A stretch of DNA of 64,000 nucleotides from an uncultured Prevotellaceae bacterium (GTDB lineage: Bacteria; Bacteroidota; Bacteroidia; Bacteroidales; Bacteroidaceae), in the NCBI GenBank assembly GCA_900320255.1, contig ONRS01000165.1, positions 1-64,000 on the forward strand, written 5' to 3'. Made by a program: the position numbers and the translations under genes. Positions 43,142 to 50,808 of the stretch are shown piece by piece; position 1 is the stretch's first letter; each line of letters opens with the position of its first letter. A model generated the notes under the pieces. That model worked only from the letters and a program-made list of their open reading frames with translations, did no database searches and was not told the DNA's origin.

Positions 43142-44746
43142 ATGAGTGCAGTACAAACTACTAAAATGACCAACTACCGTTGGATTATTTGTGCGATGTT
43201 GTTCTTTGCAACAACCGTTAACTACATGGACCGTCAGGTGCTTTCGCTCACGTGGAACGACTTTATCAAGCCCGAGTTCCATTGGACAGACGATGACTAC
43301 GGTACCATCACCTCCGTATTCTCTATCCTTTATGCCATCTTCTGCCTCTTTGCAGGAAAGTTTATCGATTGGATGGGCACAAAGAAAGGCTATCTGTGGG
43401 CCATTTTCATCTGGTCGCTGGGCGCTTGTATTCATGCGGGTTGCGGCTGGGTAACTATGCAGATAGAAGGTATTGACAGTGTGGAGGCACTGAAGGCTGT
43501 CAAGGCTGGTTCAGAGGTGGCCGTCAGCATTGCTACTATTTCCGTCTATTTGTTCTTGTTCTGCCGTTCAGTACTTGCCTTGGGTGAGGCCGGCAACTTC
43601 CCCGCTGCCATCAAGGTGACGGCAGAGTATTTCCCGAAAAAAGACCGTGCCTTTGCCACCAGTATCTTCAATGCCGGTGCGTCGGTAGGAGCACTTGCGG
43701 CTCCCGTCAGCATTCCGCCCTTGGCAGAAGCTTTTGGATGGGAGATGGCTTTCATCATTATTGGTGGACTGGGCTTCATCTGGATGGCATTGTGGGTATT
43801 CGTTTATGACAAACCCAACAAGTCGAAGCACGTCAATGCTGCCGAGCTGACTTATATTAACCAGGACACTGAGACAGACAGCGACCCGAAAGAAGCCAAC
43901 GATGAAGGCCCGCAGATGAGCTATGCCAAAGCCTTTACCTACAAACAGACATGGGCATTCATTGTGGGTAAGTTCATGACCGATGGTGTTTGGTGGTTCT
44001 ATCTTTTCTGGGCACCGGCTTACTTCTCCGACCAGTTCGGCTACAAGTCCAGCAGTGGTATGGGACAGCTGCTCATATTTACGCTTTATGCCATTGTGAC
44101 CGTTGTCAGCATTTTTGGCGGCTACTTGCCCAAACTCTTTGTCGAGAAGCGCGGCATGAATCCTTACGCAGGCCGTATGCTCGCCATGCTCATTTTCGCT
44201 TTCTTCCCCCTGTTTGCACTCTTTGCACAGCCGCTGGCCATGTGGCAGGAGAGCCCCATCGACCCCGCATGGTGGCCTGCCATCATTATTGGTCTGGCTG
44301 GTGCCGGTCATCAGGCTTGGTCGGCAAACATCTTCTCTACCGTTGGCGACATGTTCCCCAAGGCAGCCATTGCCACCATCACAGGTATCGGTGCCATGGC
44401 CGGAGGTATCGGCTCCATGCTCATCAATAAAATTTCTGGTCATTTGTTCACAGTCTCTCAGGGTACGTTCAGCTATGCTGGTAAGACGTATGAGCTCTCA
44501 GTGAAGATGATCAATGAAGTGCTGGGTACGAATATTGACACTAAGACTGGTGCCTTGGAACTGGTGAATAAAGTACAGGAAATGGGGTGCACCATCGTCG
44601 ATGCCCCCATGAATATGTTTGGTTATGATGGTAAGCCTGCTGCCTACATGATTGTGTTCTGCTTCTGTGCCGTGGCCTATCTTATTGGCTGGGTTATCAT
44701 GAAGTCCCTGGTACCGAAGTACAAGCCCATTGTCGTTGAAGATTAA
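43142..44746 (+). CDS. MFS transporter, hexuronate/anion:cation symporter-like
   Basis: 534 residues with about twelve membrane helices. The first loop motif NYMDRQVLSLTWNDFI, then DWMGTKKGYLWAIFIWSLG and LALGEAGNFPAAIKVTAEYFPKKDRAFA, match the ACS family (ExuT/GarP-like), suggesting import of a sugar acid. Specificity is not certain. Longer than usual because of an extra loop after helix 6 (INQDTETDSDPKEAND) and a near-terminal extracytoplasmic insertion (about 440-505). It stands alone with its own promoter and terminator. Confidence 0.88.
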   Translation: MSAVQTTKMTNYRWIICAMLFFATTVNYMDRQVLSLTWNDFIKPEFHWTDDDYGTITSVFSILYAIFCLFAGKFIDWMGTKKGYLWAIFIWSLGACIHAGCGWVTMQIEGIDSVEALKAVKAGSEVAVSIATISVYLFLFCRSVLALGEAGNFPAAIKVTAEYFPKKDRAFATSIFNAGASVGALAAPVSIPPLAEAFGWEMAFIIIGGLGFIWMALWVFVYDKPNKSKHVNAAELTYINQDTETDSDPKEANDEGPQMSYAKAFTYKQTWAFIVGKFMTDGVWWFYLFWAPAYFSDQFGYKSSSGMGQLLIFTLYAIVTVVSIFGGYLPKLFVEKRGMNPYAGRMLAMLIFAFFPLFALFAQPLAMWQESPIDPAWWPAIIIGLAGAGHQAWSANIFSTVGDMFPKAAIATITGIGAMAGGIGSMLINKISGHLFTVSQGTFSYAGKTYELSVKMINEVLGTNIDTKTGALELVNKVQEMGCTIVDAPMNMFGYDGKPAAYMIVFCFCAVAYLIGWVIMKSLVPKYKPIVVED

Positions 44747-44763
44747 CCGGCAGCATCAAAACG

Positions 44764-44799
44764 CGGATGTCCTTCTTGTGAAGGATGTCCGTTTTTTTT
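44764..44799 (+). terminator. Terminator after the MFS gene
   Basis: Stem GGATGTCCTTC/GAAGGATGTCC (with two G-T pairs) and loop TTGT, followed by a run of nine or more T. Confidence 0.85.
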
Positions 44800-44815
44800 T
44801 ACAACTTAATTATAT

Positions 44816-45517
44816 ATGGTAATGGAAAAGGTAAAGGCTTATCAAGTATCCGGCGGCTGGTATAAAGCCCTTATGACCATGCTGGTTGTTGTCCTTGTCA
44901 TTCAGTTCATCAACATCATTGGGAGTGGCTGCGTTAATATTTACGTTGATTATTGCATTCAATCGCCAGACCACACGCTGACGGACTTCTTGCAGGTTCA
45001 AAGTGTTTCCAGCTTTATCTCAACGTTTGTTTTCACCATCGTCTATTCGCTCCTCAGTGTTGTCTATGCCAAGTTTGCCCTTGTTTCGCAGCAGTATAGC
45101 ATCTCGATTTCCGTACGTTTCTGGCTGTTGATGGTTTTAACGGTCCTGGGTCTGCTGCTGACGCTGTGCTATCCGCTCACTATGCTCTATGCAGACACAG
45201 GAAACGAGGTCCCTCTGAGGGTTTATGACGTGCTGCATACCGTAGGTGTTACCCTCTTTTATATCACCAACCTGATGATTCTGACCATTGGCATCGGACA
45301 GGTGGTAATAGGGACTTCCCGACTCCGCTTGGGAGGCATCCTGGTCTGTGCAGGCGCAGTTTGTGCGCTGCTCTTCTATGTGTGGTTAAGTGTAGCGGTA
45401 GGCGTACTGCTGCCTTCTGACCTAAGGTGGATAGGCTTTGTTCTCTACATGTTGGGGACGCTCCTTGCTTACACTCTCATTTATGTTGGCTGGATGCGGA
45501 GCATTGTTAAAAGCTAA
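44816..45517 (+). CDS. Hypothetical multi-pass membrane protein
   Basis: 233 residues with about six hydrophobic helices (about 19-42, 68-92, 99-122, 140-162, 170-195, 203-226) and short loops; no charged catalytic motif was seen. I do not recognise it. The real start may be the second ATG (MEKVKAYQ), two codons on. It is convergent with the promoter-array unit at 45560-45871, whose transcript would run into its 3' end in antisense. Confidence 0.7.
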   Translation: MVMEKVKAYQVSGGWYKALMTMLVVVLVIQFINIIGSGCVNIYVDYCIQSPDHTLTDFLQVQSVSSFISTFVFTIVYSLLSVVYAKFALVSQQYSISISVRFWLLMVLTVLGLLLTLCYPLTMLYADTGNEVPLRVYDVLHTVGVTLFYITNLMILTIGIGQVVIGTSRLRLGGILVCAGAVCALLFYVWLSVAVGVLLPSDLRWIGFVLYMLGTLLAYTLIYVGWMRSIVKS

Positions 45518-45559
45518 TCGGTGCCTCAGAGCGGGAAATACTCCCTGTATGTTGCAGCA

Positions 45560-45801
45560 GACGGCGGCTTTGCAGAATGAAGACGGCGACTTTGCAGGAT
45601 GGAGAGGCCGACTTTGGAACGTAAAGTGGCCGAGTTTAAAGTACAAAGGTGCCGAGTTGAGGGTGTAAAGGTGCCGACTTCGGGGTGCAAAGGTGCCGAG
45701 TTCAGAAACTGCAGCGGGCGGTGCAATCAAGTGCACCGCCCGCTGCAGTTAATTGTACCGCCCGCTCAAGTTGAGTTGACCGCCCGCTCAACTCCCCTTT
45801 C
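45560..45801. repeat. 22-nt periodic degenerate repeat array 3
   Basis: 242 bp, exactly eleven 22-nt units starting at 45560, 45582, 45604, 45626, 45648, 45670, 45692, 45714, 45736, 45758 and 45780. Read on the minus strand, promoter-proximal units contain AGCGGGCGGT; later ones contain AACTCGGCACCTTT, then AAAGTCGGCCTC and AAAGTCGCCGTC. Adjacent units are most alike and the core changes gradually. The rest of the 475-bp gap holds the promoter at 45864 and A/T-rich DNA. Confidence 0.93.
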
Positions 45802-45863
45802 CTGTCCGTTCTGCTAAAACTTCAGCAAACGGCAGGCCGTGGCGGAGTAACGGAACAACAATG

Positions 45864-45871
45864 CAAAGGTA
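45864..45871 (-). promoter_or_regulatory. TACCTTTG -7 box reading into array 3
   Basis: Minus-strand TACCTTTGC, 62 nt from the first array unit. No coding frame of note follows it on that strand, so the array is its likely transcript. Confidence 0.6.
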
Positions 45872-45992
45872 CAAAATTTTCTTGACAAATGCAAGGAAAA
45901 CGGCAGAAATTTGAAATCAAAATCATAGGGCCCAATTAAGGTCTGTCTGTTAGTACCTGAGAGAGATTGTTGTAATCAGCAGGGAAACGAAG

Positions 45993-48950
45993 TCACTCCT
46001 CCCAGTGCAGTACTGCTCCGTTGCGGCGGGCGGGGTCGGCACCGGTGAAGTCCATGGAGTAGGGGCTGCCGGTGGTGGGACTCTTACCGATGTAACGGTG
46101 GTTACGCAGGGAGAGGAGCATGAAGTCGTGGTTCAGGTAGTCCTGCCAGAGGAAGACCTCGGCCTTGTCGGGGTCGGTGGTCAGGCGCACGTCGCCGGGC
46201 AGTCCTTCGCCAGCCACGAAGAGGTAACGGCCATCCTCACACTGCAGGATGACGCGGCCTTGTCCGCGGTCGATGATGCGGAAGCGCGTCTTCTCGCTGG
46301 TGTTGCGGTCGCGGTTGTTGATGTCACGCTCAGCGTCAGGGTTGTCTAACAAGGCGGGGTCAATGTCGTGAACGACGCCGTGATCCAGGGCAATCATCGG
46401 TTTCCCGCTGGCTTTGTTGATGATGCGGAAGGTCTTGTCGTAGGGAATGTTTCCTGAGCGGTCGGCATCGGGCTCCACAACAGTAAAGTTGTCGAACTCG
46501 GCGTAACCGCCTTTCTTCCCCTTACAGTTGAAGGCGAAGAGCGCGTGGCGTGAGCCCTGGAAGGTGATGAGCTGATACGAGAGCGGTATTTCCTGGCCGA
46601 ACGTCTGGAATGTTTCTCCGTCTGTGGAATAGGCATACTGCATCTTGTCGTTGTCGTAGTCGCCGATGCACCGGAGCCAGATCTTCTCAGTAGTGACGGG
46701 CACAATTGCAGGGGCAAGCGTGGGGTCAGCCCTGTACTGGCTGAATGCCTGGAGGAGGAGCGTGCTGGTGTGGTCGTCCTTCATCACGCCAATCCACGAG
46801 CAGGGCACGTTGATGTTGCCCAAGCCGCAGATGTCGCCGTCCTTCATGCCTTTGGTGTAAAGCTCGACGGTAGCGATGCTACGCGGACCGATGACACGCT
46901 GGGTCAGCGTGTTGCGGGCCCACATGAGCTGTTCGGCGGGCTGTGCCTGAATGCGCAGTCGTCCGTTCTTCAGGCTCCACTTTGAGTCGTCGGGGTTGTG
47001 GTTCCATTGCCAGATGGGGGAGAGGGAGTTATTCGAGGTTCGAGGTTCGAGGTATGAGGTTCGAGAATTGTTCGAGGTTCGAGAATAGTTGAAGTCGTCC
47101 GAGCGGACGTAGGGGGCATGGGGTGTATTCTCGTACCTCGTACCTCGTACCTCGTAGCTCGAAACATCACCCACGTTTGGCTTAAACCACGTCCGTGGGG
47201 CACGTCCGAGGTTTCCCTCCAGTCCGAGCATGGGCCATCCGTCCTTCCACGTGATGGGGGCAAGGGTGGTGGTGCGGCCTATGGAGTGGAAGTCCATCAT
47301 GAGCAGGGCCCACCACTGTCCGCTCTGGTCCTGCACAATGCCGCCCTGGTGGATGTTCGAGCAGGCGGTGGCATCCTTATCGGCGGCGGGAATGCCGAAG
47401 TTGGTGCCGTCTTGGCCTATGCGGTATTGCTCACCCTGCGGCACCTGGGTGAGCGGTGCGGCATGGTAGCCGAAGGTCTCGTCGGCAGTAATGACACGTG
47501 TCTCGTAAGGTCCCCAGATGTTCTTCGAGCGCGAGCAGAGGGTGCGTCCGTTGGGCATGTAGTCGGTGGAGATAAGGTAGTACATGCCGTCAATCTTGTA
47601 CATGTGGTGCCCCTCGCCGACGCCGGAGCCTTCGGGGATGATGATGCGGTCGGTCTCTTCCTTAGGTCCGCTCATGTCGGGCTTCAGCTCGGTGCAGTGT
47701 ACCTCGCCATAGCCGTGAATGGCATATATCTTGCCGTCGTCGTCGAAGAGCACGGAGAGGTCGTAGATGCGTCCCTGCATGTTCTGGTGCTTCCACGGTC
47801 CGCGAATGTCCTTGGACGTATAGCATTGCAGACCCTTGCCGTTGATGTTGGAGTAGATGTAGAACTGTCCGTTATTGTAGCGGATGCAGGGTGCCCAGAT
47901 GCCCTGACCGTAAATCTCCTTGTGGTTCTTCAGTGCGAAGGCATCGTCGGGGAAGTCGAAGCGGTCGAAGCAGTAGCTGATGTTCTCCCAGTTGACGAGG
48001 TCGCGCGAGTGCAGGATGACCAGTCCGGGTACGGAGTGCATGGTGGTGCCGGCCAGGTAGTAGTCGTCGCCCACGCGCAGAATGTCGGGGTCGCTGAACT
48101 CGTCGTAGAACAGCGGGTTGGTGTAGGTGCCATTGCCGTTGTCGGCGGTCCAGGACTGGGCATAGGCTTCGAGGAAGGAGAAAGGAGAAAGGAGGAGGGA
48201 GAATAGCATGACGAGCAGGAAGCCCTGGCGCTTCAGCGTCTGTAGCAGTCCTTCGCTCATGGCCTCGTTGTCCTTTTTCGTATAGCGGATGTCGGTGAAG
48301 ACCTGAGCCAGTGTCTCTTTCTGGTTGATGCGTACGAACTCTTGGTTTTCGGGCAACTGCTCCTTATTATTATAATAGGTATCAATGTCCTCGGGGGTGT
48401 AGTCGCGATAGGTCTCCTGGTGCACGAACGACTCAACAGGCAGACGGTCGGAGAGGGGAGGCTCTTCGGCAGGCCAGCCGACGGTGAGGGTTGCTACGGG
48501 CATGACAAGGCTTGGCAGCTGTAGCGCGTCGATGATGGCCTGCGGCTGATAGACCGTAGTGCCGAGATAGCAGTAGCCCAGTCCCTCCTCGTCCATGAGG
48601 TTACAAAGTGTCTGCGTGTAGAGCAGGGCGTCAGTGGCGGCATTCTGGTACGAGAGCAGATTGTCGTAGCCCGGGTCGGCCTTGCGGTTGCGGCACCATT
48701 GCGTAGTACGGTTGAAGTCGGCACAAATGGTGAGCACGACAGGAGCCTGAGTCACCATGGGCTGGTTGAAATGGGCAGGCGCGAGCCGTTGCTTCATTTG
48801 CGGGTCACGGGTAACGATGACGCTGTACAGTTGCAGGTTGCCCATGGTCTGGGTGCGTGCGGCTTCGTTGAGCAGACGGCTGAGTAATTCTTCAGAGACG
48901 TCGCGGTCAGCGTAGCGGCGTATGGTTCGGCGGGTGAGATGAGCTTTCAT
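45993..48950 (-). CDS. In-frame fusion: nitroreductase + GH43 glycoside hydrolase with C-terminal trefoil-like domain
   Basis: One 985-residue frame. Residues 1-230 are a complete nitroreductase (RRTIRRYADRDVSEELL, AARTQTMGNLQLYSVIV, LGYCYLGTTVYQP), ending as relatives do (KETLAQVFTDIRYTKKDNEA). It runs without a stop into a signal-peptide-like stretch (FLLVMLFSLLLSPFSFLEAYAQ) and a five-bladed GH43 domain with DPDILRVGDDYYLAGT, DLSVLFDDDGKIY and VGEGHHMYKID (two Asp and the Glu acid). A beta-sandwich and a ricin-like domain (about 850-985) follow. GH43 enzymes cut arabinan or xylan. A cytosolic flavoprotein joined to a secreted hydrolase is unlikely to work as one chain; an internal start at 48260 or 48209 would give the hydrolase alone. 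Confidence 0.85.
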   Translation of the reverse strand: MKAHLTRRTIRRYADRDVSEELLSRLLNEAARTQTMGNLQLYSVIVTRDPQMKQRLAPAHFNQPMVTQAPVVLTICADFNRTTQWCRNRKADPGYDNLLSYQNAATDALLYTQTLCNLMDEEGLGYCYLGTTVYQPQAIIDALQLPSLVMPVATLTVGWPAEEPPLSDRLPVESFVHQETYRDYTPEDIDTYYNNKEQLPENQEFVRINQKETLAQVFTDIRYTKKDNEAMSEGLLQTLKRQGFLLVMLFSLLLSPFSFLEAYAQSWTADNGNGTYTNPLFYDEFSDPDILRVGDDYYLAGTTMHSVPGLVILHSRDLVNWENISYCFDRFDFPDDAFALKNHKEIYGQGIWAPCIRYNNGQFYIYSNINGKGLQCYTSKDIRGPWKHQNMQGRIYDLSVLFDDDGKIYAIHGYGEVHCTELKPDMSGPKEETDRIIIPEGSGVGEGHHMYKIDGMYYLISTDYMPNGRTLCSRSKNIWGPYETRVITADETFGYHAAPLTQVPQGEQYRIGQDGTNFGIPAADKDATACSNIHQGGIVQDQSGQWWALLMMDFHSIGRTTTLAPITWKDGWPMLGLEGNLGRAPRTWFKPNVGDVSSYEVRGTRYENTPHAPYVRSDDFNYSRTSNNSRTSYLEPRTSNNSLSPIWQWNHNPDDSKWSLKNGRLRIQAQPAEQLMWARNTLTQRVIGPRSIATVELYTKGMKDGDICGLGNINVPCSWIGVMKDDHTSTLLLQAFSQYRADPTLAPAIVPVTTEKIWLRCIGDYDNDKMQYAYSTDGETFQTFGQEIPLSYQLITFQGSRHALFAFNCKGKKGGYAEFDNFTVVEPDADRSGNIPYDKTFRIINKASGKPMIALDHGVVHDIDPALLDNPDAERDINNRDRNTSEKTRFRIIDRGQGRVILQCEDGRYLFVAGEGLPGDVRLTTDPDKAEVFLWQDYLNHDFMLLSLRNHRYIGKSPTTGSPYSMDFTGADPARRNGAVLHWEE
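47032..47160. repeat. Paired heptamer arrays inside the GH43 gene
   Basis: GAGGTTC units at 47032-47090 and CTCGTAC units at 47130-47160, on either side of about 40 nt of ordinary sequence. Together they encode SYEVRGTRYE and SRTSNNSRTSYLEPRTSNNS between the catalytic propeller and the next domain, in frame. Confidence 0.88.
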
Positions 48951-48973
48951 ATTGATTCTACTATTTTACAATT

Positions 48974-50608
48974 TTACAATTTTACCTTTTTTCCTTTATA
49001 AATATAGATGCCATGTGCGGGGTTGTTGACAGGGCGGCCGTCGAGGGTGTACCAGCTTCCGTTCATGCCTCCGTTTTCGTTCCTGTTCCCATTAATCCCC
49101 GTGGTAGTGCCCGCAGCATTGAAGGCGATGGTGCCGTCGGCGTTCTGCGTAATGTCAGTAATGCCTACGGTCATGAACATTTCGCCATTACTGTTAAGAT
49201 GATAGAGCGAGGCGGCAGGCTCTGATTGGGGCGTAAGGCTGTTGTTGTTATAAGTTGGGTAGGGTGCTGACGTGCTGCTGTGCGAATAATTGTCAGCATG
49301 GAAGATGGTGCAGCGCTGGTGGTCGTTGACGGCTCCCGGCCCGTATTCGGGGTCGTCCTCATAATTGCCGATAGTGTTGACGAGGTTCCAGTACCACACC
49401 GTCTCGTCGTAGTCCACATGCAGCACCAGCAGTCCGCTGCCCGGCAGGTAGTAGTCCCAGCTGACGGGCTGGCGGTTCTCTATCAGGTAGTACTCGTCGG
49501 GGTAGGCATCGTTGTAGATGATGTAAGCCTCGCCTCCCTCGGTGAGCGACTTCATCTGGCTGACTTCCTCGTCGCCCTTCAGCTCCACGGGGGTGAGCCA
49601 ACCGCTGTACATACGCTCGTAGCTGGTATAGCCGGCAGGCGTGAAGGCATTATCATTGTAGCTGCCACCGGCCATGAGCGACCAACGGCCCATGCCGTAG
49701 TTGCCGCCGTATTCAACGTCGTAGAAGTCGGGCAGTCCGAGGCAGTGGCTGAACTCGTGACAGGTGGTGCCGATGCCGTCTATGTGGGTGTTGCTCTGCA
49801 TCTCGCATGAACAGGCGTAGGTGTCGATGACCACGCCGTCGAGGGTGATGGTGCTGCCTTCAGCCTCCGTCAAGTTCCACTCGTGAGGCCAGATGGTGTT
49901 GGAGCCGCCGCCGGAGTTCTCGCCACGTCCGGCATAGATAATCATGACCTGGTCCACCTCGCCGTTGCCGTCCCAGTCGTAGTCGGCGAAGTTGATGTCG
50001 TCGTCGATGGCCTGACAAGCCGTTATCACCATTTCGCCTGGATGCAAGTCGAAGTTGTACTTTCCGCCGTTTTCACCGTAGTAGGCATAATCGTAGGGCA
50101 TGGGAATAGGCCCCACCACGTCGAACTTGAGGTCGAAGAGGCCTCGGCTTTGGTCGAGGAAGTAGTCATGGACGCTGGCGTGGAAACCGTCGATGGTGCT
50201 GAAGCCCGGCTCGTTGGCAATGCGCTGGTAGAGCTCGAGGTCGTGGCCGCTGCGGAACTTCTGGACGGCGAACTCCACGAGGATGATAAGTCCGCGTTTA
50301 GAACCCTCGTACAGCCTGTTGGCCGACCGTCTGGCAGCACGCCGCTTGGCAGCCTGGGCGCGACGCTTGGTGGCAGTCCGCTTCATCTGTTGCAGGTCAG
50401 AGGGGCTGACCGGTTGTCCGTTGTCAGTGAATATGCGTCCGTCGTCGGTTGTCCAGAAGTGCAAGTGCTCGTCACCAGTGAGGACGGCACTGACCTGTGT
50501 GCCGTCGGCCAGCGTCAAGGTCCGGCGTGTGCCCGGCTTGGCTGGAACAGCGTGTGAAAAGGCCGTTGTGGCAGCCAGAAATAGTAGTAGAATGGCTATT
50601 CTTTTCAT
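48974..50608 (-). CDS. Secreted M6-type metalloprotease with C-terminal sorting-like motif
   Basis: 544 residues. The signal peptide ends near AVPA. The zinc motif is TTCHEFSHCLGLPDFYD (HExxHxxGxxD), with GGSNTIWPHEWNL and WDGNGEVDQVMIIYAGRGE upstream, as in the immune-inhibitor-A/M6 family. The terminal motif is SWYTLDGRPVNNPAHGIYI with KGKKVKL, like the other exported proteins here. It is probably a secreted or surface peptidase. A mature Arg/Lys-rich stretch (about 75-102) may be a propeptide region. It is divergent from nrdJ. Confidence 0.88.
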   Translation of the reverse strand: MKRIAILLLFLAATTAFSHAVPAKPGTRRTLTLADGTQVSAVLTGDEHLHFWTTDDGRIFTDNGQPVSPSDLQQMKRTATKRRAQAAKRRAARRSANRLYEGSKRGLIILVEFAVQKFRSGHDLELYQRIANEPGFSTIDGFHASVHDYFLDQSRGLFDLKFDVVGPIPMPYDYAYYGENGGKYNFDLHPGEMVITACQAIDDDINFADYDWDGNGEVDQVMIIYAGRGENSGGGSNTIWPHEWNLTEAEGSTITLDGVVIDTYACSCEMQSNTHIDGIGTTCHEFSHCLGLPDFYDVEYGGNYGMGRWSLMAGGSYNDNAFTPAGYTSYERMYSGWLTPVELKGDEEVSQMKSLTEGGEAYIIYNDAYPDEYYLIENRQPVSWDYYLPGSGLLVLHVDYDETVWYWNLVNTIGNYEDDPEYGPGAVNDHQRCTIFHADNYSHSSTSAPYPTYNNNSLTPQSEPAASLYHLNSNGEMFMTVGITDITQNADGTIAFNAAGTTTGINGNRNENGGMNGSWYTLDGRPVNNPAHGIYIYKGKKVKL

Positions 50609-50629
50609 TTTAGAATTGTTTTGAGTTAC

Positions 50630-50637
50630 AAAAGTAC
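50630..50637 (-). promoter_or_regulatory. TACTTTTG -7 box for the M6 protease gene
   Basis: Minus-strand TACTTTTG 21 nt upstream of the start codon. Confidence 0.6.
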
Positions 50638-50776
50638 GAAGAAATCTTCGTTTTCAGTTCTAAATGAAGGGCTTTAACGTTTTTTGGTAAAAAGTTTTCC
50701 AAAACGGATTACTTTGTAACGGAAAAATTCCTAAAAGTTTTCCGAAAAAATAATTTGTAGTGTGAGATAAAGTTAC

Positions 50777-50784
50777 TACCTTTG
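50777..50784 (+). promoter_or_regulatory. TACCTTTG -7 box for nrdJ-folB
   Basis: TACCTTTGC 24 nt upstream of nrdJ. Two direct repeats AAAAGTTTTCC at 50690-50700 and 50733-50743, 43 bp apart (about four helical turns), lie just upstream and could be operator sites. Confidence 0.65.
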
Positions 50785-50808
50785 CAGAAAATTTAAACTG
50801 ACGTATTA

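Noticed and set aside
12592..45801. CRISPR arrays at the three 22-nt loci
   Set aside because: The conserved core is only 6-8 nt, there is no repeat/spacer division of 25-40 nt each, and no cas gene is present.
47118..48206. 362-codon open frame opposite the GH43 gene
   Set aside because: Val/Gly-rich composition typical of antisense frames; the opposite strand has clear GH43 motifs.
50640..50808. Cobalamin riboswitch upstream of nrdJ
   Set aside because: No B12-box-like sequence (GCCACTG) or long structured leader; the leader after the promoter is only about 24 nt.
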